A stretch of DNA of 64,000 nt from Streptomyces griseoincarnatus (GCA_014649575.1 BMTH01000004.1:372001-436000), one strand, 5' to 3'; positions 1 through 8,904 are shown, counted from the stretch's first letter. Notes: generated from the letters alone by a model not told the origin. Numbers and translations: made by a program.

Positions 1-495
1 CGCCCGGCCCGCGCCCGCGCCGGGTTCGCCGCGGCCCGCGAGGCCGCGGGCCAGGGCCCGGCGCCCGCGATCGCGGTGGTCTCGGCGAGCCTCGACCTCG
101 ACTTCTCGCTGCCCCTGTTCAGCTCCCCGCTGGTGCCCACGCTGGTCCTCACCGGCGCCGGCGCCGAACCGGAGCGCGTGGCCGCCGCCGAGAAGGCGGG
201 CGCCCGCGTGGTCGTCGCCGGGGAGGGCGCCGGGGTCGACCCCGCCCGGGCCGTGCACGCCCTCGCCGAACTCGGGCACACCCGCCTGCTGACCGAGGGC
301 GGGCCCCGGCTGCTGGGTCAGCTGATCGCCGCCGACGTGCTGGACGAGCTCTGCCTCACCGTCTCGCCGATGCTCACCGCGGGTGAAGCCCAACGCATCG
401 CTGGTGGGCCCTCAGTGACACTTCCGCGGCGGTTCACGCTGTCGTCGATGCTGGAGGAGGACGGATTCCTGTTCACGCGCTACCGGCGGGCCTGA
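1..495 (+). CDS. Pyrimidine reductase family protein (RibD C-terminal domain), 5' end missing
   Basis: The frame is open from the first base, so the start lies before the window; 164 residues are visible. The segment TEGGPRLLGQLIAAD (about visible residues 98-112), followed by a DELCLTVSPML stretch, is typical of the NADPH-dependent RibD C-terminal / dihydrofolate-reductase-like fold, where the conserved EGG loop contacts the substrate ribityl or nucleotide group. Family members reduce 5-amino-6-ribosylamino-uracil phosphate in riboflavin synthesis, but stand-alone Streptomyces copies have no proven substrate. No riboflavin gene is visible nearby, so a role in riboflavin synthesis is only a possibility. 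Confidence 0.8.
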   Translation, partial: RPARARAGFAAAREAAGQGPAPAIAVVSASLDLDFSLPLFSSPLVPTLVLTGAGAEPERVAAAEKAGARVVVAGEGAGVDPARAVHALAELGHTRLLTEGGPRLLGQLIAADVLDELCLTVSPMLTAGEAQRIAGGPSVTLPRRFTLSSMLEEDGFLFTRYRRA

Positions 496-724
496 CCGGC
501 CCGGCCGGGTGTGGAACCCCCGGAGGGAGGACAACCGGTACGACGACCGAAGCCGCCGCCGGTCCGGCGATCGGCGGAACCGTCCGCCCGTCCCGCACGG
601 TGACGGGCGAGACTGAATTGGCCGTACACGCGCCCGCACGGGGAAGGATGATCTCCGCGGGGGCCTGGCTCGGCCCACGGAGCAGCGAGGGCCCGCGGGC
701 CCTCCGAGGAGTAAGGGGCGCCTG

Positions 725-1198
725 GTGTTCACAAGCGTACTGATGATCGAGAAAGCCCTGACGTCCGCCGACGTGGAGTTCGTCACCACCCTGCACGGGG
801 ACGAGCCGGTCGCCTTCCACGTCCTGCTCCAGCCACGCGGGGAACAGGCCGACCGGCTGCTGAGAGCCATCGACGACGTCGCCCTGGGCGAGCTGGACGA
901 GGCCGTCCGCGAGGGCGAGACCCCCGAGGGCGACGAGGCCCGGAGCATGGGGGAGCGGGCGCTGGAGGTGTCCCTGAAGGCGCTGCGCACGACCGGCGAC
1001 ACCGCCGAGGGCCGCCTCGTCGAGGACCACCCGCTGGACGCGCTGAAGAAGCTCGTCGAAGAGGTGCACGCGGACGAGGTGATCGTCCTGACCGACCCGC
1101 ACTACGTGGAGGAGTTCTTCCACCGTGACTGGGCCTCCCGGGCCCGCCACAAGGTCGGGGTGCCGGTGCTGAAACTCTTCTCCCACAGCAAGGCATAG
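725..1198 (+). CDS. Small UspA-like protein of unknown function
   Basis: This is a 157-residue soluble protein with a GTG start preceded by an AGGAG ribosome site near 709. The last third (HADEVIVLTDPHYVEEFF, then RDWASRARHKVGVPVLKL) resembles the final strand-helix unit of universal-stress-protein folds, where a conserved basic helix precedes a terminal beta strand. No nucleotide-binding GxxG loop is obvious. Homologues in databases have at times been labelled indole-3-glycerol phosphate synthase, which the sequence does not support. It lies 81 bases upstream of murC on the same strand and may be cotranscribed. Function is not known; the UspA resemblance is inference. Confidence 0.6.
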   Translation: MFTSVLMIEKALTSADVEFVTTLHGDEPVAFHVLLQPRGEQADRLLRAIDDVALGELDEAVREGETPEGDEARSMGERALEVSLKALRTTGDTAEGRLVEDHPLDALKKLVEEVHADEVIVLTDPHYVEEFFHRDWASRARHKVGVPVLKLFSHSKA

Positions 1199-1279
1199 GC
1201 TGGGGCCGCGCCCTCCCGGCTCGGCACGCGAGGGCGCGAAGACCGCCGTCCCGCTCGTCGCACCACTGGGAGAACACGC

Positions 1280-2668
1280 ATGGCACCCGGCCTTCCTACC
1301 GCCATGGACCGACCGCACTTCATCGGCATCGGCGGCGCCGGGATGTCGGGCATCGCCAAGATCCTCGCCCAGCGCGGTGCGAAGGTGGCCGGCAGCGACG
1401 CCAAGGACTCGGCGACCGCCGAGGCCCTGCGCGCCCTCGGCGTCACCGTGCACCTCGGGCACGCCGCGGCCCACCTCGCCGACGACGCCAGCTGCGTCGT
1501 GGTCTCCTCCGCGATCCGCGAGGACAACCCGGAGCTGCGGCGCGCCGCCGAGCTGGGCATCCCCGCGGTGCACCGCTCCGACGCCCTCGCCGCCCTGATG
1601 GACGGCCTGCGCCCGATCGCGGTGGCCGGCACCCACGGCAAGACCACCACCACCTCCATGCTGGCGGTCGCCCTCACCGAGCTGGGCCGCGAGCCGTCGT
1701 ACGCCATCGGCGGCGACCTCGACGCCCCCGGCTCCAACGCGCTGCACGGCGCGGGCGAGATCTTCGTCGCCGAGGCCGACGAGTCCGACCGCAGCTTCCA
1801 CACGTACGCGCCCGAGGTCGCGATCATCCTCAACGTGGAGCTGGACCACCACGCGAACTACGCGTCGATGGAGGAGATCCACGAGTCCTTCGAGACGTTC
1901 GTCGGCCGGATCGTCCCCGGCGGCACCCTGGTGATCTCCGCCGACCACGAGGGCGCCCGCGAGCTGACCCGCCGCCTGGACGGCTCCGTGCGGACCGTGA
2001 CGTACGGCGAGTCCGCGGACGCCGACGTGAAGGTGCTGTCGGTCGTCCCGCAGGGCCTGAAGAGCGAGGTGACCGTCGAGCTGGACGGCGCCCCGCTCAC
2101 CTTCACCGTGTCGGTCCCCGGCAGGCACTACGCGCACAACGCGGTCGCCGCCCTCGCCGCCGGCGTCGCGCTGGGCGTCCCGGCCGCCGAGCTGGCCCCC
2201 GCGCTGGCCGCGTACACCGGCGTCAAGCGCCGCCTGCAGCTCAAGGGGGAGGCGGCCGGCGTCCAGGTGATCGACTCCTACGCGCACCACCCCACCGAGA
2301 TGACCGCGGACCTGGAGGCGATGCGCTCCGCCGCCGGGGACGCCCGCATCCTCGTCGTCTTCCAGCCTCACCTGTTCTCCCGCACCCGCGAGCTGGGCAA
2401 GGAGATGGGCCAGGCCCTCACCCTCGCCGACGCCTCGCTGGTCCTCGACATCTACCCGGCCCGTGAGGACCCGATCCCCGGGGTCACCAGCGAGCTGATC
2501 ATCGAGGCGGCCCGCGCGGCCGGCGCGGACGTGACGGCCGTCCACGACGCGGCGGAGATCCCCGGGGCGGTGGCGGGAATGGCGAAGCCCGGCGATCTGG
2601 TTCTCACCATGGGAGCGGGCGACGTCACCGACCTCGGCCCGCGCATCCTGGACCGTCTGTCGAACTAA
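1280..2668 (+). CDS. murC: UDP-N-acetylmuramate--L-alanine ligase
   Basis: MurC adds L-alanine to UDP-N-acetylmuramate with ATP, the first amino-acid step of the peptidoglycan stem in the cytoplasm. The 462 residues show the full Mur ligase order: N-terminal Rossmann motif GIGGAGMSG (about residue 16), central ATP loop GTHGKTTTT (about 117) and the C-terminal YAHHPTE motif (about 334). Length is normal. A second ATG at residue 9 is an alternative start. In Streptomyces murC lies apart from the main division/cell-wall cluster, as here. msrB follows after 14 bases, so the two are probably cotranscribed. Confidence 0.97.
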   Translation: MAPGLPTAMDRPHFIGIGGAGMSGIAKILAQRGAKVAGSDAKDSATAEALRALGVTVHLGHAAAHLADDASCVVVSSAIREDNPELRRAAELGIPAVHRSDALAALMDGLRPIAVAGTHGKTTTTSMLAVALTELGREPSYAIGGDLDAPGSNALHGAGEIFVAEADESDRSFHTYAPEVAIILNVELDHHANYASMEEIHESFETFVGRIVPGGTLVISADHEGARELTRRLDGSVRTVTYGESADADVKVLSVVPQGLKSEVTVELDGAPLTFTVSVPGRHYAHNAVAALAAGVALGVPAAELAPALAAYTGVKRRLQLKGEAAGVQVIDSYAHHPTEMTADLEAMRSAAGDARILVVFQPHLFSRTRELGKEMGQALTLADASLVLDIYPAREDPIPGVTSELIIEAARAAGADVTAVHDAAEIPGAVAGMAKPGDLVLTMGAGDVTDLGPRILDRLSN

Positions 2669-2682
2669 GGGGCTGGAACCTC

Positions 2683-3090
2683 ATGCCGTACGACGTGGAG
2701 AAGCCGGACGAGCAGTGGCGCGCGGAGCTGTCGCCGTCCGAGTACGCGGTTCTGCGCCAGGCGGCGACCGAACCGGCCTTCACCGGTGAGTACACCGACA
2801 CCAAGACCGAGGGCGTCTACGCCTGCCGTGCCTGCGGCGCGGAGCTGTTCACCTCGGACACCAAGTTCGAGTCGCACTGCGGCTGGCCGTCCTTCTTCGA
2901 CCCGAAGGACACCGACGCCGTCGAGCTGGTCGCCGACCGCTCGCACGGCATGGTGCGCACCGAGGTGCGCTGTGCCCGCTGCGGCTCGCACCTCGGGCAC
3001 GTCTTCGAGGGCGAGGGCTACCCGACGCCCACGGACCAGCGGTACTGCATCAACAGCATCTCGCTGAACCTGCGGCCCGCCGGGTCCTGA
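2683..3090 (+). CDS. msrB: Peptide-methionine (R)-S-oxide reductase MsrB
   Basis: MsrB repairs methionine-R-sulfoxide in oxidised proteins using thioredoxin. The 135 residues cover the whole SelR domain. Two CxxC pairs (C48/C51 and C97/C100, the latter in CARCGSHLGHVF) form the structural zinc site, and the catalytic cysteine is C122 in the RYCIN motif. No resolving cysteine is seen in the usual upstream position, but other cysteines may serve. The start ATG has a purine-rich AAGGGGCTGG upstream. The gene follows murC closely and converges on the downstream membrane-protein gene. Confidence 0.96.
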   Translation: MPYDVEKPDEQWRAELSPSEYAVLRQAATEPAFTGEYTDTKTEGVYACRACGAELFTSDTKFESHCGWPSFFDPKDTDAVELVADRSHGMVRTEVRCARCGSHLGHVFEGEGYPTPTDQRYCINSISLNLRPAGS

Positions 3091-3111
3091 CCCCCCGGCC
3101 AGGCCCGCTCC

Positions 3112-4488
3112 TCACCACCCGGTCAGCACCAGGTGGTTGAGGAGCAGGGCCAGTGCCGCCTGCCCGGCGAGCCAGCCACGCGGACCGGGCAGGAAGGAAC
3201 AGGCCGGCAGCAGCCACAGGGCGAACGGCAGCCAGATCCGCTCCGTCTCCGCCTTGCTCATCCCGGACAGGTCCGCGACCAGCAGCGCCAGCAGCGCGGA
3301 CCCCACCAGCAGCGCGAGCCGGGGCGCCGGATCCCGGAGGACGGCCGCGCGGCCGGACCCCCACAGCTCCGCGCCGCCCCGGCGCAGCCCCGCCACCGTC
3401 GCGGGGCCCACCATCAGCACCGTGCACGCCAGGTTCGCCCACACCCAGTAGCCGTACGGGCGGACGCCGCCCGCGCCCTGGTAGTAGCGGGTCACCAGCA
3501 GCCGGTACGCCTCCCACCAGTCGAAGCCGAGCGCCGTGAACACGGCCGGCGCCACCAGGAAGCCGGCGGCCGCGTACAGCAGCGGCCGCAGCCGCCGCGT
3601 GCCCAGCAGCAGGACGGCGGCGGCGATCACCGCGATCAGGGTGAGCCCGTACGACAGGTACACCGTCAGTCCGAACAGCAGCCCTGCGCCGAGGCCCGTC
3701 CAGGCCGGGCGGCGGCCGGTGACGGCGAGGGACAGCAGGGCGAGCGCCCAGGCGGCGACCGCCGCGAACCAGCCGTCGGCGGAGGTACCCGTCCAGATCG
3801 CGGCGGGGGCGAGGACGAGGAAGGGCGCGGCCCGGCGGGCGAGATCCTCGCCGGCCAGCCGCCGCACGGTGACCAGGACGGCGACGGCCGCCGTGGTGCC
3901 GGCCGTGAGGACGAACGCCCCGGCCCACGCCCCGCCGCCCAGCCCGATCCGGTCCAGCAGCACGAAGGTGAGGGTGGCGCCCGGCGGGTGTCCCGCCACG
4001 TGCGCCGGCCAGTTGTCAGGCGCGCCGATGAGGATGTGCGCGTGGAAGTCCCGCAGGGTCGCCGGGATGTCCTGGAACCGGTCGATCACCTGGAGGTACT
4101 CGTGGCGGGTGGTCAGCCGTCCGGCGACGCCCCGCTGCCAGCCGTCGACCAGGGCCAGCGACCACGTCCAGGCGAGCGCCCCGCCCCACACGGCGAGCAG
4201 CATCGGCCGCCACGGCAGCCGGACCGCGAGCGAAGGACCGTACGCCACGACCGCCACGGCGACCACGATCGCGGCCGGGGTGCCGGGGCCGACGTGCGGC
4301 ATCCAGCCGCCCACGATCGGCGGCCACCCGACGCGCAGGGTGCCGTAGCGGTTCTGGAGATGCGTGCCGATCAGGGCGGCGGCCACGACCAGCGCCGCGG
4401 CGACGGCGACGGCGTACCCGTCGCGCCGCGACCCGCGGGCGCGGCCGGCCGGGTCGGGGGGATCCGTGCGGGGAGGAGTGCGCTTCAC
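3112..4488 (-). CDS. Polytopic membrane protein, probably glycosyltransferase-like
   Basis: This 458-residue protein has about ten or eleven hydrophobic segments separated by short charged loops. A long first non-membrane loop (about residues 120-175) carries HEYLQVIDRFQDIP and DNWPAHVAGHPPGA. This layout, with charged and histidine residues in the first large outward loop, is typical of lipid-linked-sugar glycosyltransferases of the GT-C fold (ArnT/PMT/GT87 type), but no diagnostic DE/DxD motif is convincing. It starts at ATG 4488 with a basic cytoplasmic N terminus. It faces the GT2/DUF2064 genes at 7.5-8.9 kb, which hints at a shared envelope-glycan role. Enzymatic class is inference. Confidence 0.6.
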   Translation of the reverse strand: MKRTPPRTDPPDPAGRARGSRRDGYAVAVAAALVVAAALIGTHLQNRYGTLRVGWPPIVGGWMPHVGPGTPAAIVVAVAVVAYGPSLAVRLPWRPMLLAVWGGALAWTWSLALVDGWQRGVAGRLTTRHEYLQVIDRFQDIPATLRDFHAHILIGAPDNWPAHVAGHPPGATLTFVLLDRIGLGGGAWAGAFVLTAGTTAAVAVLVTVRRLAGEDLARRAAPFLVLAPAAIWTGTSADGWFAAVAAWALALLSLAVTGRRPAWTGLGAGLLFGLTVYLSYGLTLIAVIAAAVLLLGTRRLRPLLYAAAGFLVAPAVFTALGFDWWEAYRLLVTRYYQGAGGVRPYGYWVWANLACTVLMVGPATVAGLRRGGAELWGSGRAAVLRDPAPRLALLVGSALLALLVADLSGMSKAETERIWLPFALWLLPACSFLPGPRGWLAGQAALALLLNHLVLTGW

Positions 4489-4591
4489 GACGTCACACGC
4501 TAGGCCCCCCGGCCTGCGGCAAGCGGCTGACGAGCGGCGATGTCAGCGTTTCGTCATCGGTTGCGGACCCCTTCCGGGCGCCGCGCCGACC

Positions 4592-4604
4592 TACCGTCGG
4601 CACA
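4592..4604 (+). promoter_or_regulatory. Candidate -10 box of a leaderless promoter
   Basis: TACCGT at 4592-4597 lies six bases before the ATG at 4604, and no Shine-Dalgarno sequence is present. This spacing would place the transcription start at the start codon. A convincing -35 box is not visible. Confidence 0.4.
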
Positions 4605-5866
4605 TGGCACGGTCTTCCCTCCCCGGCCGCCTCCCGCGCGGCCCCTTCTCGCCCGACTTCTGGCGCAGTCCGCTGCGCGGCACGTGGTTCACCTCGGTGC
4701 TCGGCGTGGTGCTGCTCGCCGGCATCACGATCCTGTTCGTGACGGGCCTGGTGTCGTACGCGGCGTACAACCCGGATCTGTCGCCGGTGAACGACCGCAC
4801 CCCCGGCAAGGGGATCCTCGGCTTCTACCTGTTCTCCTGGCCCACCGACCCGCCGTGGCTCTACCGGCTCACCCAGGGCCTCCACGTCACCCTCGGCCTG
4901 GGGCTCGTACCGGTGCTGCTGGCCAAGCTGTGGTCGGTCGTGCCGAAGCTGTTCACCCTGCCGCCGGCCCGCTCCGTCACCCACGCCCTGGAGCGGCTCT
5001 CGCTGATCCTGCTGGTCGGCGGCGCGCTGTTCCAGTTCGTCACCGGCATCCTCAACATCCAGCTGGACTACATTTTCCCGGGCTCGTTCTACCCGCTGCA
5101 CTTCTACGGCGCGTGGGTGTTCTTCGGGGCGTTCCTCGCGCACGTGGTGCTCAAGGCGCCGGCCGCCTTCAGGAACCTGCGGCGCATGCGGAGCGGAGGG
5201 GGTGAGGAGCCGGACGAGGAACTGACCGCGGCGCGGCCCGCCCCGCCGACCGTGTCCCGGCGCGGGGCGCTCGGCCTGGTCGGCGGAGGCTCGCTGCTGC
5301 TCGTCGCCACCTCCGCGGGGCGCAGCTTCGACGGGCCGCTGCGCCAGACCGCCGTCCTCACCCCGCACGGCGGGCCCGAACCGGGCAGCGGTCCCGGCGC
5401 CTTCCAGGTCAACAAGACGGCCGAGTACGCCGGGATCCGCCCCGACGACACCACCGAGGAGGCCTGGCGGCTGACCGTCACCGGCCGCACCGGCACCGTA
5501 CGGCTGAGCAGGGCCGACCTGCTCGCCATGGACCAGCACGACGCCGATCTGCCCATCGCCTGCGTCGAGGGCTGGTCCACCTCCGACCAGGCGTGGCGGG
5601 GAGTACGGCTGCGGGACCTCGCCGCGCTGGTGGGCCACGACGAACCGGCCGACGTGTACGTGGAGTCGCTGCAGCTGCGCGGCACCTGGCGGCACGCCGC
5701 ACTGAGCGCCGGTCAGGTCGCCGACGGGCGTTCCCTTCTGGCCCTGTCCGTCAACGGCGCGGACCTGACCCCGGACCACGGCCATCCGGCCCGCGTCATC
5801 GTCCCGGCCGCGCCCGGCGTGCTCAACACCAAGTGGGTCACGCGGCTGACCTTCGGCGAGCTGTGA
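4604..5866 (+). CDS. Cytochrome b561-like / molybdopterin-dependent oxidoreductase fusion
   Basis: The 420-residue protein joins two modules. Residues about 25-190 hold four membrane segments with histidines in GLHVTLG and LHFYGAW...HVVLK that could bind b-type haem. Then SRRGALGLVGGG, a twin-arginine-like pair before a fifth hydrophobic stretch, leads into a sulfite-oxidase-type molybdopterin domain (about 245-420). Its IACVEGWS motif (Cys about residue 321) would supply the molybdenum thiolate ligand. The product is likely a membrane-anchored extracytoplasmic oxidoreductase passing electrons through haem. The substrate is unknown. I chose ATG 4604 because the frame upstream is not protein-like and a -10-like box precedes it. 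The next gene follows after 11 bases. Confidence 0.85.
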   Translation: MARSSLPGRLPRGPFSPDFWRSPLRGTWFTSVLGVVLLAGITILFVTGLVSYAAYNPDLSPVNDRTPGKGILGFYLFSWPTDPPWLYRLTQGLHVTLGLGLVPVLLAKLWSVVPKLFTLPPARSVTHALERLSLILLVGGALFQFVTGILNIQLDYIFPGSFYPLHFYGAWVFFGAFLAHVVLKAPAAFRNLRRMRSGGGEEPDEELTAARPAPPTVSRRGALGLVGGGSLLLVATSAGRSFDGPLRQTAVLTPHGGPEPGSGPGAFQVNKTAEYAGIRPDDTTEEAWRLTVTGRTGTVRLSRADLLAMDQHDADLPIACVEGWSTSDQAWRGVRLRDLAALVGHDEPADVYVESLQLRGTWRHAALSAGQVADGRSLLALSVNGADLTPDHGHPARVIVPAAPGVLNTKWVTRLTFGEL

Positions 5867-5877
5867 GGAGAGGTCCC

Positions 5878-6330
5878 GTGGCCAAGCGGATCCCCCGGCC
5901 CGTGCTGGGCAGCCCCTTCCACCTGCTGGTACTGCTGTGCTCGTTCGCCCTGTGCGCGTACGCGGGCGTGCGGCTGCTCGACGGCGACTGGCTGATGATC
6001 ACCGTGTGGTTCGTGGGCGCGGCGCTGATCCACGACCTGGTGCTGCTGCCGCTGTACGCGGCGGCCGACCGCGCCCTGATCACCGTCACGGCCGGACGCA
6101 CGGCGTGGGTGAACCACGTCCGCGTCCCGGCCGCCCTCTCCGGACTGCTGCTCCTCGTCTGGTTCCCGCTGATCTCCGGCCGGGTGTCGGAGCGGTACGC
6201 GGCCGCCACCGCCCTCTCCGCCGACGGCTTCGCCGCCCGCTGGCTGCTGATCACGGCGGCGCTGTTCGGCGGCTCGGCGGTGCTGTTCGCGATGCGGGCG
6301 GGGAGGAGGCGGCCGGAGGCGGCGGAGTGA
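5878..6330 (+). CDS. Small four-helix membrane protein
   Basis: The GTG start has GAGGAG ten bases upstream, just after the stop of the molybdopterin oxidoreductase gene, so the two form an operon. The 150-residue product has four hydrophobic segments (about residues 15-30, 38-62, 82-100 and 115-135), a basic N terminus and a basic C-terminal tail. I recognise no domain. Its placement suggests a partner or assembly factor for the upstream oxidoreductase; that is inference only. Confidence 0.75.
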   Translation: MAKRIPRPVLGSPFHLLVLLCSFALCAYAGVRLLDGDWLMITVWFVGAALIHDLVLLPLYAAADRALITVTAGRTAWVNHVRVPAALSGLLLLVWFPLISGRVSERYAAATALSADGFAARWLLITAALFGGSAVLFAMRAGRRRPEAAE

Positions 6331-6340
6331 GGGGGCAGAG

Positions 6341-6705
6341 GCGTCAGGCTCCGGGTATCGGGCGTCAGCGTCGGGCGTCGGGCGTCGGGCGCGAGGTGTC
6401 GCGCGTCAGCGTCGGGCGTCGGGCGCGAGGTGTGAGGCGTGAGACGTTGGGCGTCAGCGTCGGGCGTGAGGCGTCGGGCGTGAGGTGTGAGGCGTGAGAC
6501 GTTGGGCGTCAGCGTCGGGCGTGAGGCGTCGTTGGGCGTCAGTGTCGGGCGTGAGGCGTCGGGCGTCAGCGTGAGGCGTCGGGCGTCAGCGTCGGGCGCC
6601 GGGCGTGAGGCGTCGAGCGTGGGGCGGGGAGCGTCGGGCGTCGGCGTGAGGCGTCGAGCGTGGGGCGGGGAGCGTCGGGCGTCGGGCGGGGGCGGGCGGC
6701 CCCGT
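6341..6705 (+). repeat. Degenerate short GC-rich repeat tract
   Basis: About 360 bases consist of reshuffled units related to GCGTCGGGCGT, GAGGCGTC and GCGTCAGC, with long blocks repeated almost exactly. All stops and frames are irregular and no protein-like frame exists. It lies directly after the operon end at 6330 and before the terminator at 6788. Confidence 0.85.
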
Positions 6706-6787
6706 GGGGGCGCCGCCGCCCCTTCCCTGCGCTGTCGCGTCCCGTGCGGACGACATGCGGGATGAGTCCGGCGGTTCCGAGTGCGCC

Positions 6788-6820
6788 GGAGGGCGGGCCG
6801 CGGTGGGCGGCCCGCCCTCC
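6788..6820 (-). terminator. Perfect 14-bp stem-loop after the methyltransferase gene
   Basis: Arms 6788-6801 and 6807-6820 are exact complements around a GGTGG loop. The hairpin begins 10 bases beyond the stop of the minus-strand methyltransferase gene. There is no T-run, as is usual for Streptomyces terminators. Confidence 0.8.
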
Positions 6821-6830
6821 GACGTGACGG

Positions 6831-7565
6831 TCAGCCGGCGGTCGCCGTCGCGGGTGCCCGGAGGGCGACGAAGGTGCGCCCGTCCGTGGACCACCGGTCC
6901 GCCGCGCGCCACCCGCACGCCCGTGCGCGGCGCAGCAGCGCCGGGGTGCCGAGGCGGGCCCAGGGGAAGGGGGCGCCGGGGGTGTCGTGAAGGCCGGTGA
7001 CCCGCACGGTGACGCGTTCGTCGACGTCCGGGTACGGCACCGTCTCGGCGAGCAGCAGCCCGCCCGCCGTCAGTACCCGCGCCATCCGGTGCAGCAGCGC
7101 GGCCGGGTCGCCTCCGATGCCGATGTTGCCGTCCATCAGCAGCGCCGTGTCCCAGCGTCCGGTGCCGGGCAGCGGGTCGAACACCGAGGCCCGCAGCGCC
7201 CGTCCGCCGCGCCGGACGGTGTGCGCCACCGCCGCCTCGCTGACGTCGACGCCGAGCGCCCGGCGCCCCTGTGCGCCGAGCGCGGCCACCAGCCGGCCGG
7301 GCCCGCAGCCCACGTCCAGCACCGCGCCCTCGCAGCGCCCCAGCACCTCGAGGTCGGCCGGGTCCGGCTCCGCGCACCAGCGCTCCACGTCCAGCGGCAG
7401 CAGCCAGCCGTCGGCGCGGCGCAGGAACAGCGGGCCCCGGCCGGCGCGCAGCGCGTCGGCGTACGGGTCGGCCGACCAGGCGGGGTCGGCGGCCGGGAGC
7501 GGACGGGCGGGGGTGGTGCGCTGGGGGCCGAGCGGGGGCGCGGCCGTCGTCCGTGCCCGGCTCAC
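6831..7565 (-). CDS. Class I SAM-dependent methyltransferase
   Basis: This 244-residue protein has the Rossmann methyltransferase motif I VLDVGCGPGRLVAALG (about residues 85-100), followed by an acidic ALGVDVSE end of strand 2, which binds S-adenosylmethionine. The GTG start overlaps the stop of the upstream DUF2064 gene (GTGA), so it is translationally coupled as third gene of the GT2-DUF2064-methyltransferase operon. The acceptor is unknown; context suggests a sugar, lipid or isoprenoid substrate. Confidence 0.85.
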   Translation of the reverse strand: MSRARTTAAPPLGPQRTTPARPLPAADPAWSADPYADALRAGRGPLFLRRADGWLLPLDVERWCAEPDPADLEVLGRCEGAVLDVGCGPGRLVAALGAQGRRALGVDVSEAAVAHTVRRGGRALRASVFDPLPGTGRWDTALLMDGNIGIGGDPAALLHRMARVLTAGGLLLAETVPYPDVDERVTVRVTGLHDTPGAPFPWARLGTPALLRRARACGWRAADRWSTDGRTFVALRAPATATAG

Positions 7566-8182
7566 CGGCGGGCCGCCGTCAGCCGGGCCAGCCGCGTGGC
7601 GAACCGTCCGTCAGGCGCCGCGCCGGCGACGGCCGCGGCGTCCCGGGCCGTGTCCACGTCCCGCAGCAGCGGCAGGTCCCGTACCCGCAGCCCGTCCAGC
7701 CGCCGCCGCTGCGCGGCACCGGTGTGAGGCGTCGACATGGGCACCCCGCGCACCAGGTCCGGGTCGGGGCCGGCCAGGCCCAGCGCCCAGAAGCCGCCGT
7801 CCGCGGCCGGGCCGAACCAGGCGTCGCAGTCCGCGAAGTCCACCGTCAGCAGCTCGGGCGTCACCTGCGGGGTGTCCATGCCGATGAGCAGGGCGGGCCC
7901 GTCGCACCCGGCGAACGCGCCGGCCAGCCGCTCGTCGAGGCCGCCCGCGCACTGCGGCACGACCTCGACACCGGCCGGCAGCCAGGGCCCCGGCGACCCG
8001 TCCAGCACCAGCACCCGGCGTCTCGCGGGGGTGCGGGCGACCGCGTCGAGGGTGTCGGCGAGCGCGGCCTCGGCGAGCGCCGCCGCCTCCTCCGGCGTGA
8101 ACGGCGGGGTCAGCCTGGTCTTCACCCTCCCCGGCCGCGGCTCCTTCGCGATGACCAGCAGTGTCACCTCCGGCGCCGTCAC
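7562..8182 (-). CDS. DUF2064 / TIGR04282-type nucleotidyl- or glycosyltransferase-like protein
   Basis: The 206 residues begin with LLVIAKEPRPGRVKTRL, the hallmark of DUF2064 proteins, which have a GT-A/nucleotidyltransferase fold. GMDTPQVTPELL and GPAADGGFWALGL are the second and third conserved blocks. Family members have been named arsenosugar biosynthesis glycosyltransferases, but no arsenic gene is present here. The GTG start overlaps the GT2 stop at 8179-8181, and its own stop overlaps the methyltransferase start. Substrate unknown. Confidence 0.85.
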   Translation of the reverse strand: MTAPEVTLLVIAKEPRPGRVKTRLTPPFTPEEAAALAEAALADTLDAVARTPARRRVLVLDGSPGPWLPAGVEVVPQCAGGLDERLAGAFAGCDGPALLIGMDTPQVTPELLTVDFADCDAWFGPAADGGFWALGLAGPDPDLVRGVPMSTPHTGAAQRRRLDGLRVRDLPLLRDVDTARDAAAVAGAAPDGRFATRLARLTAARR

Positions 8183-8904
8183 GGCGTCACCCCCTCGCGC
8201 GCGGGCGGCTCCTGGAGCACCCGGCTCATGTCCCGTACGGCCTGGTAGGTGCCCCGCCAGGTGCCGGTCACCTTCGAGGCGCCGGTGCGCGGGGTGTACG
8301 GCACGTCGTGCTCAGTGATCCGCCAGCCGGCGTCGGCGGCGCGCACCACCATCTCCAGCGGGTAGCCGCTGCGCCGGTCGGTCAGGTCCAGCGCGAGCAG
8401 CTCCTCGCGCCGGGCCGCCCGCAACGGGCCCAGGTCGCGCAGCCGCAGTCCGGTACGGCGGCGCAGCAGTAGGGAGAGGGCCGCGTTGCCCGCGCGGGCG
8501 TGCGCCGGCCAGGCGCCCCGCCCCCGCGGGCGGCGCCGGCCCAGCACCAGGTCGGCGGCGCCCGAGCGGATCTCGTCGACGAACGGCACCAGGTCCGACG
8601 GGTCCAGGGAGGCGTCGCAGTCGCAGAAGCAGACGATCTCGGCCGTGGCGGCGGTCAGTCCGGCGTGGCAGGCGGCGCCGAAGCCGCGCCGCGCCTCGCG
8701 CACGACCGTGGCGCCGAGCTCGCGGGCGACGCGGTCGGAGCCGTCGGTCGAGCCGTTGTCGACGACGAGCGCCCGCCAGCCGGGCGGGATCCGGCGCAGC
8801 ACCCACGGCAGCGCGGCGGCCTCGTCGAGACAGGGCAGGACGACGTCCACGGTCCGGGCCGGGCCGTCCGGCGGTGGTTCCGGTGAGGAGGGGGAGGTGG
8901 TCAC
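8179..8904 (-). CDS. Family 2 glycosyltransferase
   Basis: The protein is a short GT-A glycosyltransferase of 241 residues. VVLPCLDEAAALPWVL opens the nucleotide-sugar fold, VVDNGSTDGSD follows, and CFCDCDASLDPSDL carries the metal-binding DxD-type acidic cluster. There is no membrane segment, so it resembles the soluble dolichyl-phosphate-mannose-synthase-like group that loads sugars on polyprenyl phosphate. I prefer GTG 8904 over GTG 8913: an AGGG sits eight bases upstream of it, and a TAGGGT box could make the transcript leaderless. First gene of a three-gene coupled operon. Confidence 0.88.
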   Translation of the reverse strand: MTTSPSSPEPPPDGPARTVDVVLPCLDEAAALPWVLRRIPPGWRALVVDNGSTDGSDRVARELGATVVREARRGFGAACHAGLTAATAEIVCFCDCDASLDPSDLVPFVDEIRSGAADLVLGRRRPRGRGAWPAHARAGNAALSLLLRRRTGLRLRDLGPLRAARREELLALDLTDRRSGYPLEMVVRAADAGWRITEHDVPYTPRTGASKVTGTWRGTYQAVRDMSRVLQEPPAREGVTP

